64,000 nt of DNA, taken from contig CANTUR010000145.1 in NCBI GenBank assembly GCA_947683625.1, positions 3,675,501 to 3,739,500 of the forward strand, given 5' to 3'. Both the position numbers and the translations under genes were made by a program. This stretch comes from Mallotus nudiflorus. Lineage: Eukaryota; Streptophyta; Magnoliopsida; Malpighiales; Euphorbiaceae. Positions 36,026 to 48,003 of the stretch are shown piece after piece (position 1 is the first letter of the stretch; every line of letters begins with the position of its first letter). Under the pieces are notes generated by a model. That model was not told the origin of the DNA and did no database searches. It saw nothing but the letters and a program-made list of their open reading frames with translations.

Positions 36026-37744
36026 TGCTTGTAATTTGATTACTTTGATTATGTATATATGTGACATATGTTTGTATGAATGATTCATTTTTGAAAAGGT
36101 GTTTTCAAAAATTTTGTCAAAATAGTTTTGTTTTGTGACGATCCTTATAATTTGTTTGAAAAATAATATTAAACATTAATTTGATTAATGTTAATAATCA
36201 TTTAATATGATTAAACAATAATCAGAATTTTGATTTTCTGATTTACGTATACTGCTTTATGAAAAACAACATATGTATTCTGTTTTATTAATATGATTTA
36301 ATAAAATCGTAATTCTGTTTTTCAAAAACTGATCACTTTTATATTTATATCTGTTTAATGTTAAAACAAAAATATTTGTGATTATAGAGATTTTATAAAT
36401 GACTTTTTTGTTTAAGTGTTAAACAAAAAAATATGTTTTGAACAGATTGATTATTCTATAATATGATTATTAGTAAATTAGGATTTTTATTAGTGGTTGT
36501 TTAAATGTTAAATAGAAAACAATATGTTTTGAACAAATCAATCAGCCTGTAATTTGATTATGGAAATTATTAGTGTTTTAGGGTTTTGGCAACAACTCAT
36601 TCAAAGAGTTTAGGTAAATTGTTTACCTTCGGAGACTCTGGCCCTAAAACCCTGCAAAGGGGCATTGCCCCCTTGACCCCACCCGCTCAGGGCACTACCG
36701 CTGGACCATGCCAGGGGTGCTGTCCATATGGATTTGTTACACAACTTTTTTTAAACTTAATAATTAAATTAATGTGTAAATTGAATTATTATGCAATATG
36801 TATTTATTGTTAAATGCATTGTGCATAGCATGACCCTTAGACCAATGTGATTGGATTTTATTATTTAATTATTTTATTAGGTTGTAATTTTTAAATATGG
36901 ATTGGGAGTCATTTTAATTTATTGTATTTTTTTATTTTTATTAGATAGTAATATAATAGTCTTAATTACAACAAGTTATGTAAATTAAGACCCAAGATGA
37001 AAATTCAAGTTGGAGGCCTAAGATGGAGATCTAAGGTGGAAGCCCAAAAAGGAGATCCATGGGAAGATAAAGATCCAAAATGAAGGCTCAATCTTGTATT
37101 GTAATATCACCTATGTTTGACCTTTGATCTTCATATTGACTTATAAAGATCAACTTAGATATGGGTCATACTATGTCACGTTCATCTTACTATGTTAGTA
37201 TGTTACGCATGTGATGCAATATAAAAATAACTAAATATGATAAAAACTAATTAACCCTCATTTAATATTAAGTCATTAAAATGCCTCCCATTGATAAACA
37301 CTTATCAAGATTTGGATTGTTATATATAGGTTATGCCAAAACATTGTGTACAAAGCCATCCAAATAAGATAAGATGGATAATGGTGATATCCATATGTTT
37401 GAGTTGGTTAGACTTAACTAGGTTATCAAAATGGTTTTGGACTTAGGGCATTTGATAGGTTTAGACACCTTCAGTTTGTAACCCCACCACTCACAATAGG
37501 ATATGCCGTTACATGTGATGTCAATATCCTATAATTATCTAAGAATTACATGAGATGTAATTGGGTAAAGTATTACCTACCTAAATAGCCATACTTTAGG
37601 TACTAAGCCAAAGCTTACTTGAAGTAAGGTGAAATATAGATCTTGGCCCACTAAAAAATTTCAATTGTTGAAATAATTTTAAGGGTTTATAATTTAAGAA
37701 AATTTAGTGGGAGTTTTCTTATGCCTTATTCTTATATATAATAA
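36026..37744 (+). mobile_element. Non-coding internal region of the copia-type element
   Basis: No gag or pol domain can be read in any frame. It includes a GC-rich block (36580-36725), repeated purine-rich GGAGATCYAAG-like phrases near 36985-37085, and a TTTAGTGGGAGTTTTCTTATG block near 37705. A large LTR-bearing element without coding capacity would be called a LARD, but the 3' LTR was not found, so this could be a deleted element. Confidence 0.45.
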
Positions 37745-37753
37745 CTACTGAAT

Positions 37754-37828
<75 letters not shown>

Positions 37829-37905
37829 ATTTATATATAACACACATAATAAAAGTATAATATATACACATAATTTAAATATTAAACCCTAATAATATTT
37901 ATGCA

Positions 37906-37950
<45 letters not shown>

Positions 37951-38212
37951 CTCATAAAATAAAGGTCAATAATGTAATTCATTAAAATAATAATATTAAA
38001 ATATTAATGCTCTAAATTAAAGATTTAATAAAATACTATTTCCCAAAATAATAATTTAAAGACATGTATTTACATAAAATATATTAATTAAACGTAAAAT
38101 AATAACGGTAATAATTTTTCAAGATAATGAAATAATCAATTATTATTTTAAAATTATTAACATTGCATATCCTATTTTGCAATAAAATAATTTAAAAACT
38201 CGGGTTATAACA
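37745..38212 (-). mobile_element. Truncated family C LTR (minus)
   Basis: The plus-strand end CATATCC ... AAAAACTCGGGTTATAACA (38212) matches the inverted LTR C start. About 470 bp with AT microsatellites (37761-37826 and 37909-37948) can be assigned; the rest of the LTR is missing to the left. It abuts the gag/protease remnant at 38213. Confidence 0.65.
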
Positions 38213-39185
38213 GGGATCTTTTGAGAAATAATTGAACTACAAGTCTCTATTAGTGGTACTGTTTCATGAGCATCCCAACACCGCTTGTTTATGAAAAAAT
38301 CTTTCAAGAACTTGGCGTATTTGGGCATTTGCATCGTTGTTTTTAAAAAAGGAACATTAATTTACAACTTAAAAATTTTCAAGAATTTTGAGAATTGCTC
38401 TTCATCTTTCTACTTCTTTAATCTTTGAGGGAATGGTAGCTTTAGCATAAAAGAGGAAGGTGTAGACTTAGGAACTTCCTTTAGCTTTGTCTTACTCTCC
38501 ATTTTTGTCTCATCCTCCACTATCATATATTGCTCATCATCCTTCTTCTCATATTCCTTGGAAATTTTAGCTTGTGTCTTCACTTCCTTGCCACTCTTTA
38601 AAGTTATAGCCTTCAATTCCTTGGGATTTAACTCTGTAGTACTTGGAAGATTTCCTTATCCTCTTATTCCTATGGCATTGGCAAATTGTCTAAGAGGAGT
38701 GATTCTTTGCAATTTAGTCGAACTTGACCTCCATTCTCTTTTGATTCTTCTTATGACTTGATAGCTTATTAGTAATGGCATCTAAAAATTTATTTAGCTT
38801 ATTCTCTAAAGATGCCATTCTATCTTGTTATGGATGTTGAAATCCTTGTGGTGCTTGTTGTTTTATAAATTGTTATTATTGGAGAAGTTAGGTGCAACCA
38901 CATTGTTGTTGTTACTCCATGAAAAATTTGGGTGATTTCTCGACCCTGGATTGTATGTGTTGGAGTAAGGTTTATTGGCTTGCCTTTTTTGAAATTGATT
39001 TCTAGAAAAATTAACTTGCTCTTGGTATCCAGTTCCTACCATACCTACATGAAAAACACCAATTTCATTAGTTGAGTACCCCAAAAAATTATAATTCTCA
39101 CTTGAAGTGGCTGAATTCTTTTCATTTTTGAGGTTGCTAAGTTACTTTGTTAATGTAGAAATTTGAGCTTAGATGGCTGTCACTG
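38213..39185 (-). pseudogene. Athila-like gag C-terminus to protease junction (minus)
   Basis: Read from 39185 downward: an Asn-rich linker (YSNTYNPGSRNHPNFSW), then about 38616 ITLKSGKEVK, a Lys/Glu-rich stretch, LPFPQRLKK, and after a stop QMPKYAKFLKDF ... ETVPLIETCSSIISQKIP (to about 38216). These are the gag tail and the start of the protease region of Athila-type gypsy elements. It continues the gag at 41265-41980, from which it is separated by a solo LTR B. It ends abruptly where the family C LTR fragment begins. Confidence 0.75.
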
Positions 39186-41264
39186 TGTAAGCACCCAAGT
39201 TTGGGATGCAATTGTGCACAATTGCGACGTAAGCCCCTATGATGAAATTTATTCAAAAATTGAACTTGGTTGTTGATTTTCTGGACTTTAGGGACTAAAT
39301 TGTAACATTTTTTAGGATTTGATTGCAAATAAGTCATTTTTTCAAGGGTCTTTTGGTAATTAAAAGTTAGAAAAAATTAGGATCGACATTGGTGTAATGC
39401 CAGCTGGCATTATACAATGCTGATTGGCATTAGACAATGCCGATCGGCATTATACACTGTCGGTCGGCATTACACAGTACCGATGCGCAATAATTCCATT
39501 TTTTTTGATTTTTTCACTTATTTTTCCTTATTTTTATGGATTTTTTCAATGTTTTGATTGGTTGAAAAATTCAAATTTTATCTAATAAATTTTAAAAAAA
39601 AAAAGAAACACAAAAGATATTTTTTTGGAAATCAAAACAAACACTATATGATCTTATTAGATAGGTTTGTTCCTCATTTGAAGGAAGTTAAATATGCACA
39701 GACTCTGCATTTAAAAGTAGAGTCTACATGCGTGCATGAAAAAAAGAAAAGAGAAGGAGAGGCGGGGGCTGGAGGATTTTTTACAGATGAAAAAAAAAGT
39801 TTTGATTTCTTTTATTCTGTAAAAAAAAACCCTAATTTTTGTAGTTCATTTGAGGAAGATGATACAACAATTTTTAGTCTCAGTCCATAATCAAATCAAC
39901 ACTGAGTCAATTTCAACAGTGAAAATCCTAATCTGAGGGGCCGAAAAAGGGCATATGCACAATATTCATTTTTTCTTTCTTCTCTTCTTTGATTTTTATT
40001 CATTTTGTTAATTATTTTATTATTTAATTTCACTACTAATTTGATTGCTTTTTTTGTTTTTGTTTTTGATATCCATATGTGGATTGAGGAAGAGGAAACC
40101 ACCTGTGTTTAATTAAATAAAAGATCCATGGAATGCCATGGATGAACTTGTACTGTTTTAATAATAGTTCTTAGGATTTTAATTTTTGTTCTGCATTTTT
40201 GTATCCTGTATAATTTATTTTAATTTTTGAGTGTATAATTATTTAATTTTAATTATGTATGTAGTTTGTAATAGCCCCAGCAGTGGGAATAGTAAAAGAT
40301 TTAAATTTCTGCACTTTAAAATTAATTAGTAATTAGGTTCAATTGGGTAAAAATTAATTAAAATTAATGGTGGTTTTAGTTAATTAGGGTTTGTATGTAA
40401 TTAAATTAGGTTTTTTTAGAAATCATGTGTGAATGTGTGTTTGATTTGATTTTGTTATGTTTTTTATGTTTTTGGGCCCCAAGCCCACGTTTAGGTCTAA
40501 CCTACTTAATAAATAAACTTAAAATTGATTTAGGTTTTAAATAATTAAAATCAACTTAGGCCCATTAGGTTAGTTAGATTTTAGGCCCGCTTAGTTAATT
40601 AAAATTATTTAGACTTAGCTCAGCCCACTTAATTATATTTCTTTTAAAATAAATAGATCTAGATCCACACTCCACTTAAAATAAAACCAAGTTAGACTTA
40701 GGCCCACTAGTTTAATTTTCCTTTAAAAATTGAATAGACTTAAGCTCATATCTTAGAAAGACTAAAAAATAGATTTAGGCTCATTAATTAATAAAATGTA
40801 GGCCCACTTTTTCTATTTCACTTGTAAATAAAATGTAGATTTAGCTAACCTGTTTTAATAAAATTAACATAGTTTAGACTTAGGGACAACGTGATCTTGA
40901 GTGCATTTTTTACTTGTAATTTTATTGACTTATTGTCTTTTTGGGTAAATGGATGTTAATTAGGGTTTAATAAAATTACATGTAATTAGAGGATGAAATA
41001 ATCAGTTATAAAATTATTCTAAATGAACACGAGACTAAGAGAAGTTAGTATTCCGTATCCAGAATCTCTTGGTTGTGGTGCTAATTTTCTTTTAGAGAAT
41101 CGAGTATCACCAATCAAATTGTCCTAGTTATTACCCTAGGTGGTGACTCCTCATCTCCATGCCACGTCTTTGTGACAGTGGTTAGTGTGTTCTCTAAGGC
41201 CCTGAGCCTAGACAGTGTCATGGTTGCTAAAATCTTGGACGCGCGGTAAACCTCGTTGTTTTCA
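39186..41264 (+). mobile_element. Solo LTR of family B, copy 2, target duplication CACTG
   Basis: Starts TGTAAGCACCCAAG, ends GTTGTTTTCA, 2079 bp, with perfect CACTG at 39181-39185 and 41265-41269. It aligns with the copy at 1049-3003 over its length (AATAGCCCCAG(C/T)AGTGGGAA, GAAGTTAGTATTCC, GGTGACTCCTCATCTCCATG). It sits inside minus-strand gag. Open frames at 39558-40102 are unconserved. Confidence 0.93.
39396..39495. repeat. Five 20-bp palindromic units in LTR B copy 2
   Basis: Exact 20-bp period: units begin at 39396, 39416, 39436, 39456 and 39476. Each is a variant of AATGCCGATCGGCATT plus a linker like ATAC or ACAC. A partial unit lies at 39381-39395. Copy 1 of the LTR has two units. 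Confidence 0.88.
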
Positions 41265-41980
41265 CACTGCATCAACTTCTAGCCTTCCTATTTATTTTGA
41301 TGGATGAACTATCTCCAAAGACCATAAGCAATTTTCAAGCACCACCCTTTCTAAAATTTATGCAGCCTCATTCATAATTTTTCTCATTAAAAATCCACTA
41401 ACCTTAGCATTAATGGAATCCCTTATGACACTTGTGACTCCATTATAAAACATCTTTAGAAGCACATCTTTAGGCAGTCCATGATGTAGGTAGCTCCTCT
41501 ACAACTCTGTGAACCTCTCCCAAGCTTTACTCAAGGATTCATACTCAATTTGTTGGAATGAAGTGAGCTCTTTCACCACCTTTGATGTCTTAGATGGTGG
41601 AAGATATTTAGCTAGGAGTGCCTTAATCAAATCATCCCAATTAATGAAAGAAACTGGTAGTTGAGATTTTAACCATGCTTTAGCCTTGTCCTTTAGAGTG
41701 AATGGGAATAATCTCAGCCTTAATGCATCATTAGACACACCTTTATATTTGAGTGTCATAAATCTCCAAAAAAATTGCAATATGATCATTTGGATCTTTA
41801 TTCAACATCCCATAAAACTGGATGGTGGATTGGAAAATCTGCAATAAAGCAAAATTTATCTCAAAACTATTATCTTCAACGGTTGGCCTTGTTATGCTCT
41901 ATTTTGTACTGCTTAATCCAGGTAGTGATGTGTCCAACAACACCCTTATATCAATAGCTTGATTACCTTTGTTAGCCATT
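41265..41980 (-). pseudogene. Athila-like gag N-terminal half (minus)
   Basis: An ATG at about 41980 opens a frame (MANKGNQAIDIRVLL) broken by a stop. The retrotransposon gag domain follows: NKDPNDHIAIFLEI, SNDALRLRLFPFTLKDKAKAWL, and SFQQIEYESLSKAWERFTEL at 41789-41499. It then meets a stop and further decayed frame to 41270. Gag packages element RNA. The rest of gag lies beyond the solo LTR at 38213-39185. Confidence 0.82.
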
Positions 41981-42163
41981 GTATTAAGCTCCTTTCGAAC
42001 ACATCTTCAATTTTCCTTCTTAAACCTAGTAAGCTCTGATATATATGTGAGTGGCTTCTTTCTTGACTTTTGGGTACTGTACATACACCGAAGAATTCTA
42101 CAAAATAAAAAAATAAAAGTGGTGCCTTAATCCAATAAAAATTAAATCAATTATGATGTTAGA
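41981..42163 (-). other. Untranslated leader of the minus-strand Athila-like element
   Basis: Non-coding stretch between the primer binding site and the gag ATG. No motif recognised. Confidence 0.5.
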
Positions 42164-42194
42164 ACTGAGTCCCCTAACAACAGTGCCAAAAACT
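42164..42194 (-). other. Primer binding site, TGGCGCCGTTGCC type
   Basis: On the minus strand the sequence TTTTTGGCACTGTTGTTAGG follows the LTR end. It resembles the tRNA-Asp-type site TGGCGCCGTTGCCGGGGA of Athila and Tat elements. Confidence 0.7.
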
Positions 42195-43369
42195 TGTTTG
42201 TGCAAAACCTTAAGTGCACGGTATCACTAAGAAGTATAAAAGTATTAATCCCATGAGGACTCGTTCTAATCACCTGTTAACATAATTCTTTATTGTCTAA
42301 GGCTTTTGAATAAGGAATTTTTTTGAGTGAAATTTAAATAACAAATAAATAAACATATAAAATAAAAATAATTTTCAAATCTAAAGATTAAATAATCAAT
42401 AATCAAAACTTGCTAGGAATTAAATCACCTTATAATCACTAAGCTACCTAAATTTACTACTCAGCTACCTATGCATATCCCAAGTTTTTTTCCTAAAGCA
42501 TTAATCAATTTCTTTCAAGTATTAATTAATTTAAATTCACAACTATCAATCAAGGAAAAAAAGAACCAATTCTCATTGCAATCCAAACACCTAGATATCA
42601 AAATCATGAATTATGAAGCACAACTCAATGAGATTTTAATAAACTCAATTTATTTATAATTTTGAGTTAAGCTAAACTTGTGTTTATAGGTCAATTGAAA
42701 TTACCATTTCTCAATGTATAATCCTAATTAAAATCATATTATTAGTGCCCAAACAACAACAAACATTAAGATTAATAAACACAATGTGAAACAACTAATG
42801 AATTTATTAAATTAGAAGCTTAGACCATGTTTGGATAATCAATTCCTAATAAAGAAATATTTAGCCTAACATATGATCAATAATCTCTAAGAAATTGCAA
42901 GAAAAACCCATAATAAAAATATAAGAAAGAGAAGAAGAATGAAATAATTATAATCAATCTTCAATCTTTAATTTCTTGCTCCTTTAATCTTCTAGGGTTC
43001 TTGTTTATAACTTTGGTGTCTAATCCCAGAAATGGCTCTTTTAATATAGAGCTAAAATTCTCTATTTGTACAGAAAAATACCTTGAATTCGTCCAAGGAC
43101 CAAAATAATAATTTTTTACCTTCAAAACCTCCTTTAATGAGGAAAATAACTCCATAAAACAACTTCTTAATTATTGGCTTGAATCTTGAACTCTTTAGGA
43201 AAGCAAAATTTCTACAAAAAAAGCATAAATACTAGGAAACTGAAAAGGAAAAAAAACTAGCTAATAAATTAAAATTCTAATAAAACACTAATTGTAAATA
43301 AAATCTAAAGAAATACTAATAAATCCTATGAAAATTAAATAGAAAATGATGCAATAATTGACACTAACA
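42195..43369 (-). mobile_element. 5' LTR of the minus-strand Athila-like element
   Basis: On the minus strand it begins TGTTAGTGTCAATTATTGC (43369) and ends ...TTGCACAAACA (42195), 1175 bp, followed by the primer binding site. It includes GTGCACGGTATCACTAAG-type sequence (plus-strand view near 42214), a phrase seen in other Athila-like LTRs. Internal open frames are not conserved. A matching 3' LTR is not in the window. Confidence 0.65.
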
Positions 43370-43712
43370 TGAGTTTAACCATGGTAGCCTCATGGAGCTT
43401 GGCACAGTGATGGCTTATGCAACCTTGCTTTGTCTTGCGAAATAACATATATGTTGCCGTGCCTTACCCTAGCCTAGTAGAGTGGTTTGTTAAAATTATT
43501 ATTAATATAATTTTATGAAAATAAAAGAGATAAAATGTAGGCACTGAATTCAGTGCCTACGAAGTTGAAAAGCTTGACATTTGGTTAAGTTTTTATTTTT
43601 TCTAGCATAAGAAATGGCTATATAAAGCTATGCATCCAACTACTTGAAACATGGGCAAGCAAGGGAGTGTAAGCCATAAGTATTAAGTGAGAGCAAAACA
43701 AGTAGATGTGAG

Positions 43713-45335
43713 TGATATAATGAAAATATGCATAGTTCTTTAGGGTAATTTAGTTTTAATTTCATTTGATTTTTAGCTATATTTATGTGTTTATTTAGTT
43801 ATGCAAGTGTTATCTTTATTTCCTTTGTTCTTATGGTTAATTGTGTGTTTTATACATGTTTTTAGGCTCAAATTATGCATGGAAAGGACTTGGGATTTTT
43901 TAGAATGAAGTATGAAGCTTGTGAAGTCAAGTTTGAGATTTAGTGAAGAGTGTCGAGTCGTCACCATCAAACGAGTCCTAACAGAGACTATTGGTGACAA
44001 GTTGTCACAAAAGCTTGATATGCCAAGCCTTAAAGATTGCCAACTCATCACTTGGTGCAGAGTCATGACAGAGAGTATTGGTGATGAGTCAGCACTAATA
44101 CACCCTTTCAACATACCCCTTCATTCTTGCATCCTTTCAAAGAGACCTGAATTGTAGCCTTTAGAAACATATAGATATGTGTGTTTGGCTCCGTTTTAGA
44201 TGATGAACAAGTATTATTACTAAGTTTTAGTTTAGAAATCATTAAAAAAGAAGTTCTAGTTTTAAAAAGACTAATTTGAAGAAGACAGGGTCAAGAAGCA
44301 AGAGAGGATTATTCTACATCAAGCAATTCTAGAAGACATAGTAAAAGGTTTTATTCACTCAATATCTTTCTATGTTTTGTTTAATCTTCTCTTATCGTTT
44401 CTTTATCATGTATTTTGGCTAAGTCTTTGTATGAGAATTACAATGAAGAATTAAATAAGAACTATATTTCTATCCTTTGTTATTTATGATTTGATTTCAA
44501 TTAGTGCAATTTATGTTATGTTTGCTTGATCATTAAATGTAACTTGTTAATCAAACTATTTACAATGAGAATTGGAGTAATTTAGTGGATAAATAATTGA
44601 AATTACTTAAGAATTGAATATCATTTGGAGACAAGGAATTCATCTTAAAGGAATAACAATTAGTATAATTTAGGTAGAATTTTGTTCTCTTTTGTAAGCA
44701 AAGAAATATATCATCCTTTTGTATCTATAACTGAATAAAAAAATTGGATTGATTAATGATAAATTTTCAATTTTATTTGACAAAATTTTGAATTAGTAAC
44801 TTGAATTACTAACAAGTAGAGATTTTTATTTTATGTATATCAAATTAAAATGAACTAACATTATTATTTATTAATACAATACTTTTTTTGATTTTTTTTA
44901 TTACTGATCAATAGAAATAAAAAAGATCTTAATCTTTTATTGATTTTCTTTTACTTTCGCATTTCCATGAGAATGAATGTGGATACTAAGAGAAATAGCT
45001 TTAATTGATAATGATAATTGCTTTTGAAGACTATAAACTAATTTCCAATCAACATGTTGTATAATAGATATGTTCAAAGTTTTATTAATTCTGAATTGTA
45101 AATTCTCTTATGCATATATTGTGTTATAATTTTCTTATAAGAATTTCTAGTAATTAGTAAACAAGTTAAACTCTTTTTTTTTTAATTATATTATCTATTA
45201 CTATCCTGATATTACTTTGCCTTTTCAATTGAGTATCTATGCGGTTAATACAAAGTTCAAATTCCTGAGTGTTCGACACTCGACTTGCTCTATGCTAAGT
45301 CTTAGAGACTAAGGTATACAATTTGACCCGCTTCA
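43713..45335 (+). mobile_element. 5' LTR of the Athila-like element
   Basis: TGATATAATG ... GACCCGCTTCA, 1623 bp. Shared with the 3' LTR: ATGTGTTTATTTAGTTATGC, GGCTCAAATTATGCATGGAA, GAGTCGTCAC modules and ATTTCTAGTAATTAG. It is about 360 bp longer than the 3' LTR because two segments are missing there. Confidence 0.93.
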
Positions 45336-45360
45336 AATTTTGGCGTCGTTGCCCGAGAAT
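45336..45360 (+). other. Primer binding site of the Athila-like element
   Basis: TTTTGGCGTCGTTGCCCGAG directly after the LTR end matches the TGGCGCCGTTGCC-type site of Athila/Tat elements with one change. Confidence 0.8.
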
Positions 45361-45474
45361 TTGTTTAAATAACTTTTGTTAATTTATGGTAGAGAAAGGT
45401 TATTTTAGGCCTTATTCTTATTTTTATTTTTATTTTTATGTTTTTATTTGTTAATTATTAATTTTTATTCCAAG

Positions 45475-47080
45475 ATGCTTATTAGAAGTACTAGTGATAA
45501 TAATTTGTACTTTGATCCTGAGATTGATTTAATTATATGTACTTTACATAAAGAATAAAGCCAAAGAAGAGTGAACCAACCGAATTTGAATATCATGGCT
45601 GAACTGAAAAGAAGAACGTTAGGTGAATTTACAATGCTTGACATCTCGGGTAGTTTCGGTGGGGTTGTGACTCTAACCATTCTTAATAAAATTTTTGAAA
45701 TCAAGCCAAGTATCATTCAAATGATGCAAAATAATCAGTTTGGAGGCTTATAAGGAGAAGATCCTTATGCCTACATATTAACTTTCCTCAATGTGTGTGC
45801 AACTTTCAAGATCAATGGTGTAACGGATGATGCAATAAGGCTTAGACTATTTCCATTCTCGGTTAGGGATAAAGCATAACTTTGGGTTGCTAGTTTGCCA
45901 AATGAATCAATCACAACCTGGGACCAATTGAAGCAATCATTTCTACACAAATATTTCCCACCACATAATACGGCCTAGTTTCGCAATAAGATCACTACTT
46001 TTAAGAAAAATGGAAGTGAGACAATCTATTCAGCTTGGGAGAGGTTTAAAGAACTTCAAAGGTAATGCCCACATCATGGCTTTCCAGATTGGATGATTCC
46101 TCAAATCTTCTACAATGGGTTGACAGACGAGAATAAAAATATTATGAATGTGGCTTCTGATGGAAAATGGATGGATAAAATGGCTATAGAAGCTGTTACA
46201 TTGCTTGAAGCACTTACATCTCAAGGGTACATGGGTGATGAAACAACTATGGCAAAAGCAAAAGGAGTTTTGGAGCTTAATACAATTAAATTGTTGAATG
46301 AAAAAGTATATGCTCTCACTAGTTTGGTAAGCAGAACTCAAATGAATTCCTTAGAAAGAATTAATGTTGTTTGTGAATCGTGTGGAGGAGCTCATTCATA
46401 CTCTTAATGTAATAAAAGTATAAATGACGATGTAAATTACATGTAAGGAGGTTTTAATCGAAGAATGGGATTGAATTCCAACACTTATAACCCCTAATGG
46501 AGGAACCACCCCGGATTCTCATGGTCAAACCCATCCTCTCAATTAAACCCTCCATATAACCCAAACAACAAACCTCAAAACCCACCTGGATTTTCCATGA
46601 AACAATAAACCTTTAATCCTACCCATTCTAAACCTACCCTTGACACTCTTATGGAGTAATTTATCAGCCAAAAAATGAACATAAATGAGGAGCAACTTAA
46701 GCAGCTAAACTCTAAACTTGAATAACTTGCTACTCGTAACCGCATCCTTGAAACCCAAATTGCACAACAAGCCTCTTCATCCAACACATCCTTTGGGAAA
46801 GCTTCCTAGTCAATCAGAGTATGTATAAAAAGAGTCTTGCCAAGCAGTTACTTTGGGCAATAGGAAGGAGCTCAAAAGGATCTCAAAAAGACTAAGAAAG
46901 TGGTTAATGATGAAGATGAGGTAGAGATTAAGGAAGTGGATATTAGGAGTAAAAATGATGATGACTGTGCTAAAAAAGGTAATAATGGAGATACCATACT
47001 GCCCAAGGATGATGAACCATAGGTAGATATTAAAACTCTTCCTTTCCCTCAAAGGTTCATAAGGCATAACTTAGACAAGC
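45475..47080 (+). pseudogene. Athila-like gag
   Basis: Opens at ATG 45475 (MLIRSTSDNNLYFDPEIDL). After a stop the frame reads RTLGEFTMLDISGSFGG, then the gag core: EDPYAYILTFLNVC, DDAIRLRLFPFSVRDKA and SAWERFKELQR. Next comes FPDWMIPQIFYNGLTDENK, the ALTSQGYMGDETT stretch and one CX2C-like CESCGGAHSYS end at 46407. A Gln/Asn-rich tail with stops runs to about 47060 (LPFPQRF). At least eight in-frame stops are visible. It is related to the minus-strand gag at 41265-41980 but not identical. Confidence 0.85.
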
Positions 47081-47099
47081 GGTTTGGCAAATTCCTTAA

Positions 47100-47820
47100 C
47101 TATCTCAAGGAAATTACTATCACTATAACATTTATGGATGCCATTAGAGACATGCTAGCTTGGGGTAAATTTTTAAAGGATATTATTAGCCATAAGAGCA
47201 AGTTTGGAGATTATGGTTTAGTTTCTCTTGTTGAGGAATCCAAGGCTATGTCCTCTAAGTCTCTACCAAAGCTTAAGGATCCCAGTTCCTTATATGATTG
47301 GAGGCATGCATTTTGATAAAGCTTTATGTGATATTGGTGCTAGTATTAGCCTTATACCTTACTTTATTTACAAAAGGCTTAATTTAGAAGAACTTAAACC
47401 TACCAATATGTGTCCTTCCATGGCAGACAAATCTATCACATATCCACTTGGCATTCTAGAAAATGTGCTAACAATAGTGGGGAAGTTTATAATACTAGCT
47501 GACTTTATTGTGTTAGAGATGGAAGAAGATCTTGCGATCCTAATTTTTTTTAGGAGACTATTTTTTATGACAGCAGGAGCAATTATTGATATAAAGAGAG
47601 GAAAGATCACATTAGAGGTATATAATGAATGTATAGAGTTTGATGTACTGAAGATTATAAAGTCAACACCAATAGAAGTGGCAAGTACAATTGATTCTAT
47701 TGATGTTATTAATGAATGCATTGAATAAGTAATTTATGAATGTTTAAAGCAAGACCTATGGAGTCATACATGATGCAAGAAGTCAATGAGCAAATCTTGG
47801 AGGTGACTCCATACTAACCT
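47100..47820 (+). pseudogene. Athila-like aspartic protease region
   Basis: After a LDKRFGKFL-type lead-in, frame 47228-47728 shows the retroviral-type protease with the catalytic motif CDIGASISLIP. Then YKRLNLEELKPT, ADKSITYPLGILENV and ADFIVLEMEED follow, and a decayed flap/ILGRPF equivalent (ILIFFRRLFF). The catalytic Asp is present. A frameshift near 47300 separates it from the upstream PSLYDWRHAF frame. The protease would process the Gag-Pol polyprotein. Confidence 0.85.
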
Positions 47821-48003
47821 TCTCATAGGACATCAAAATTTGAACCTTTATGGAGAGAGGATGAACTAAAAGCTACTACATCAAGTGAAGAAGTCAAGGT
47901 GGAGCTCAAGCCCTTACTATTAAATTTAAGATATGTATTTCTTGATTCTAACCTTAAATTTCCTTTTATTATGAATTCATCCTTGCCTAGTGAATCTAAT
48001 GAA

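Noticed and set aside
37098..37115. TGTAATATCACC as another family C LTR start
   Set aside because: Similarity ends after about ten bases.
39396..39495. Short regular repeats as a possible CRISPR array
   Set aside because: Units are contiguous with no spacers and lie inside a plant LTR.
47368..47721. 117-codon minus-strand frame
   Set aside because: Antisense shadow of the protease frame.
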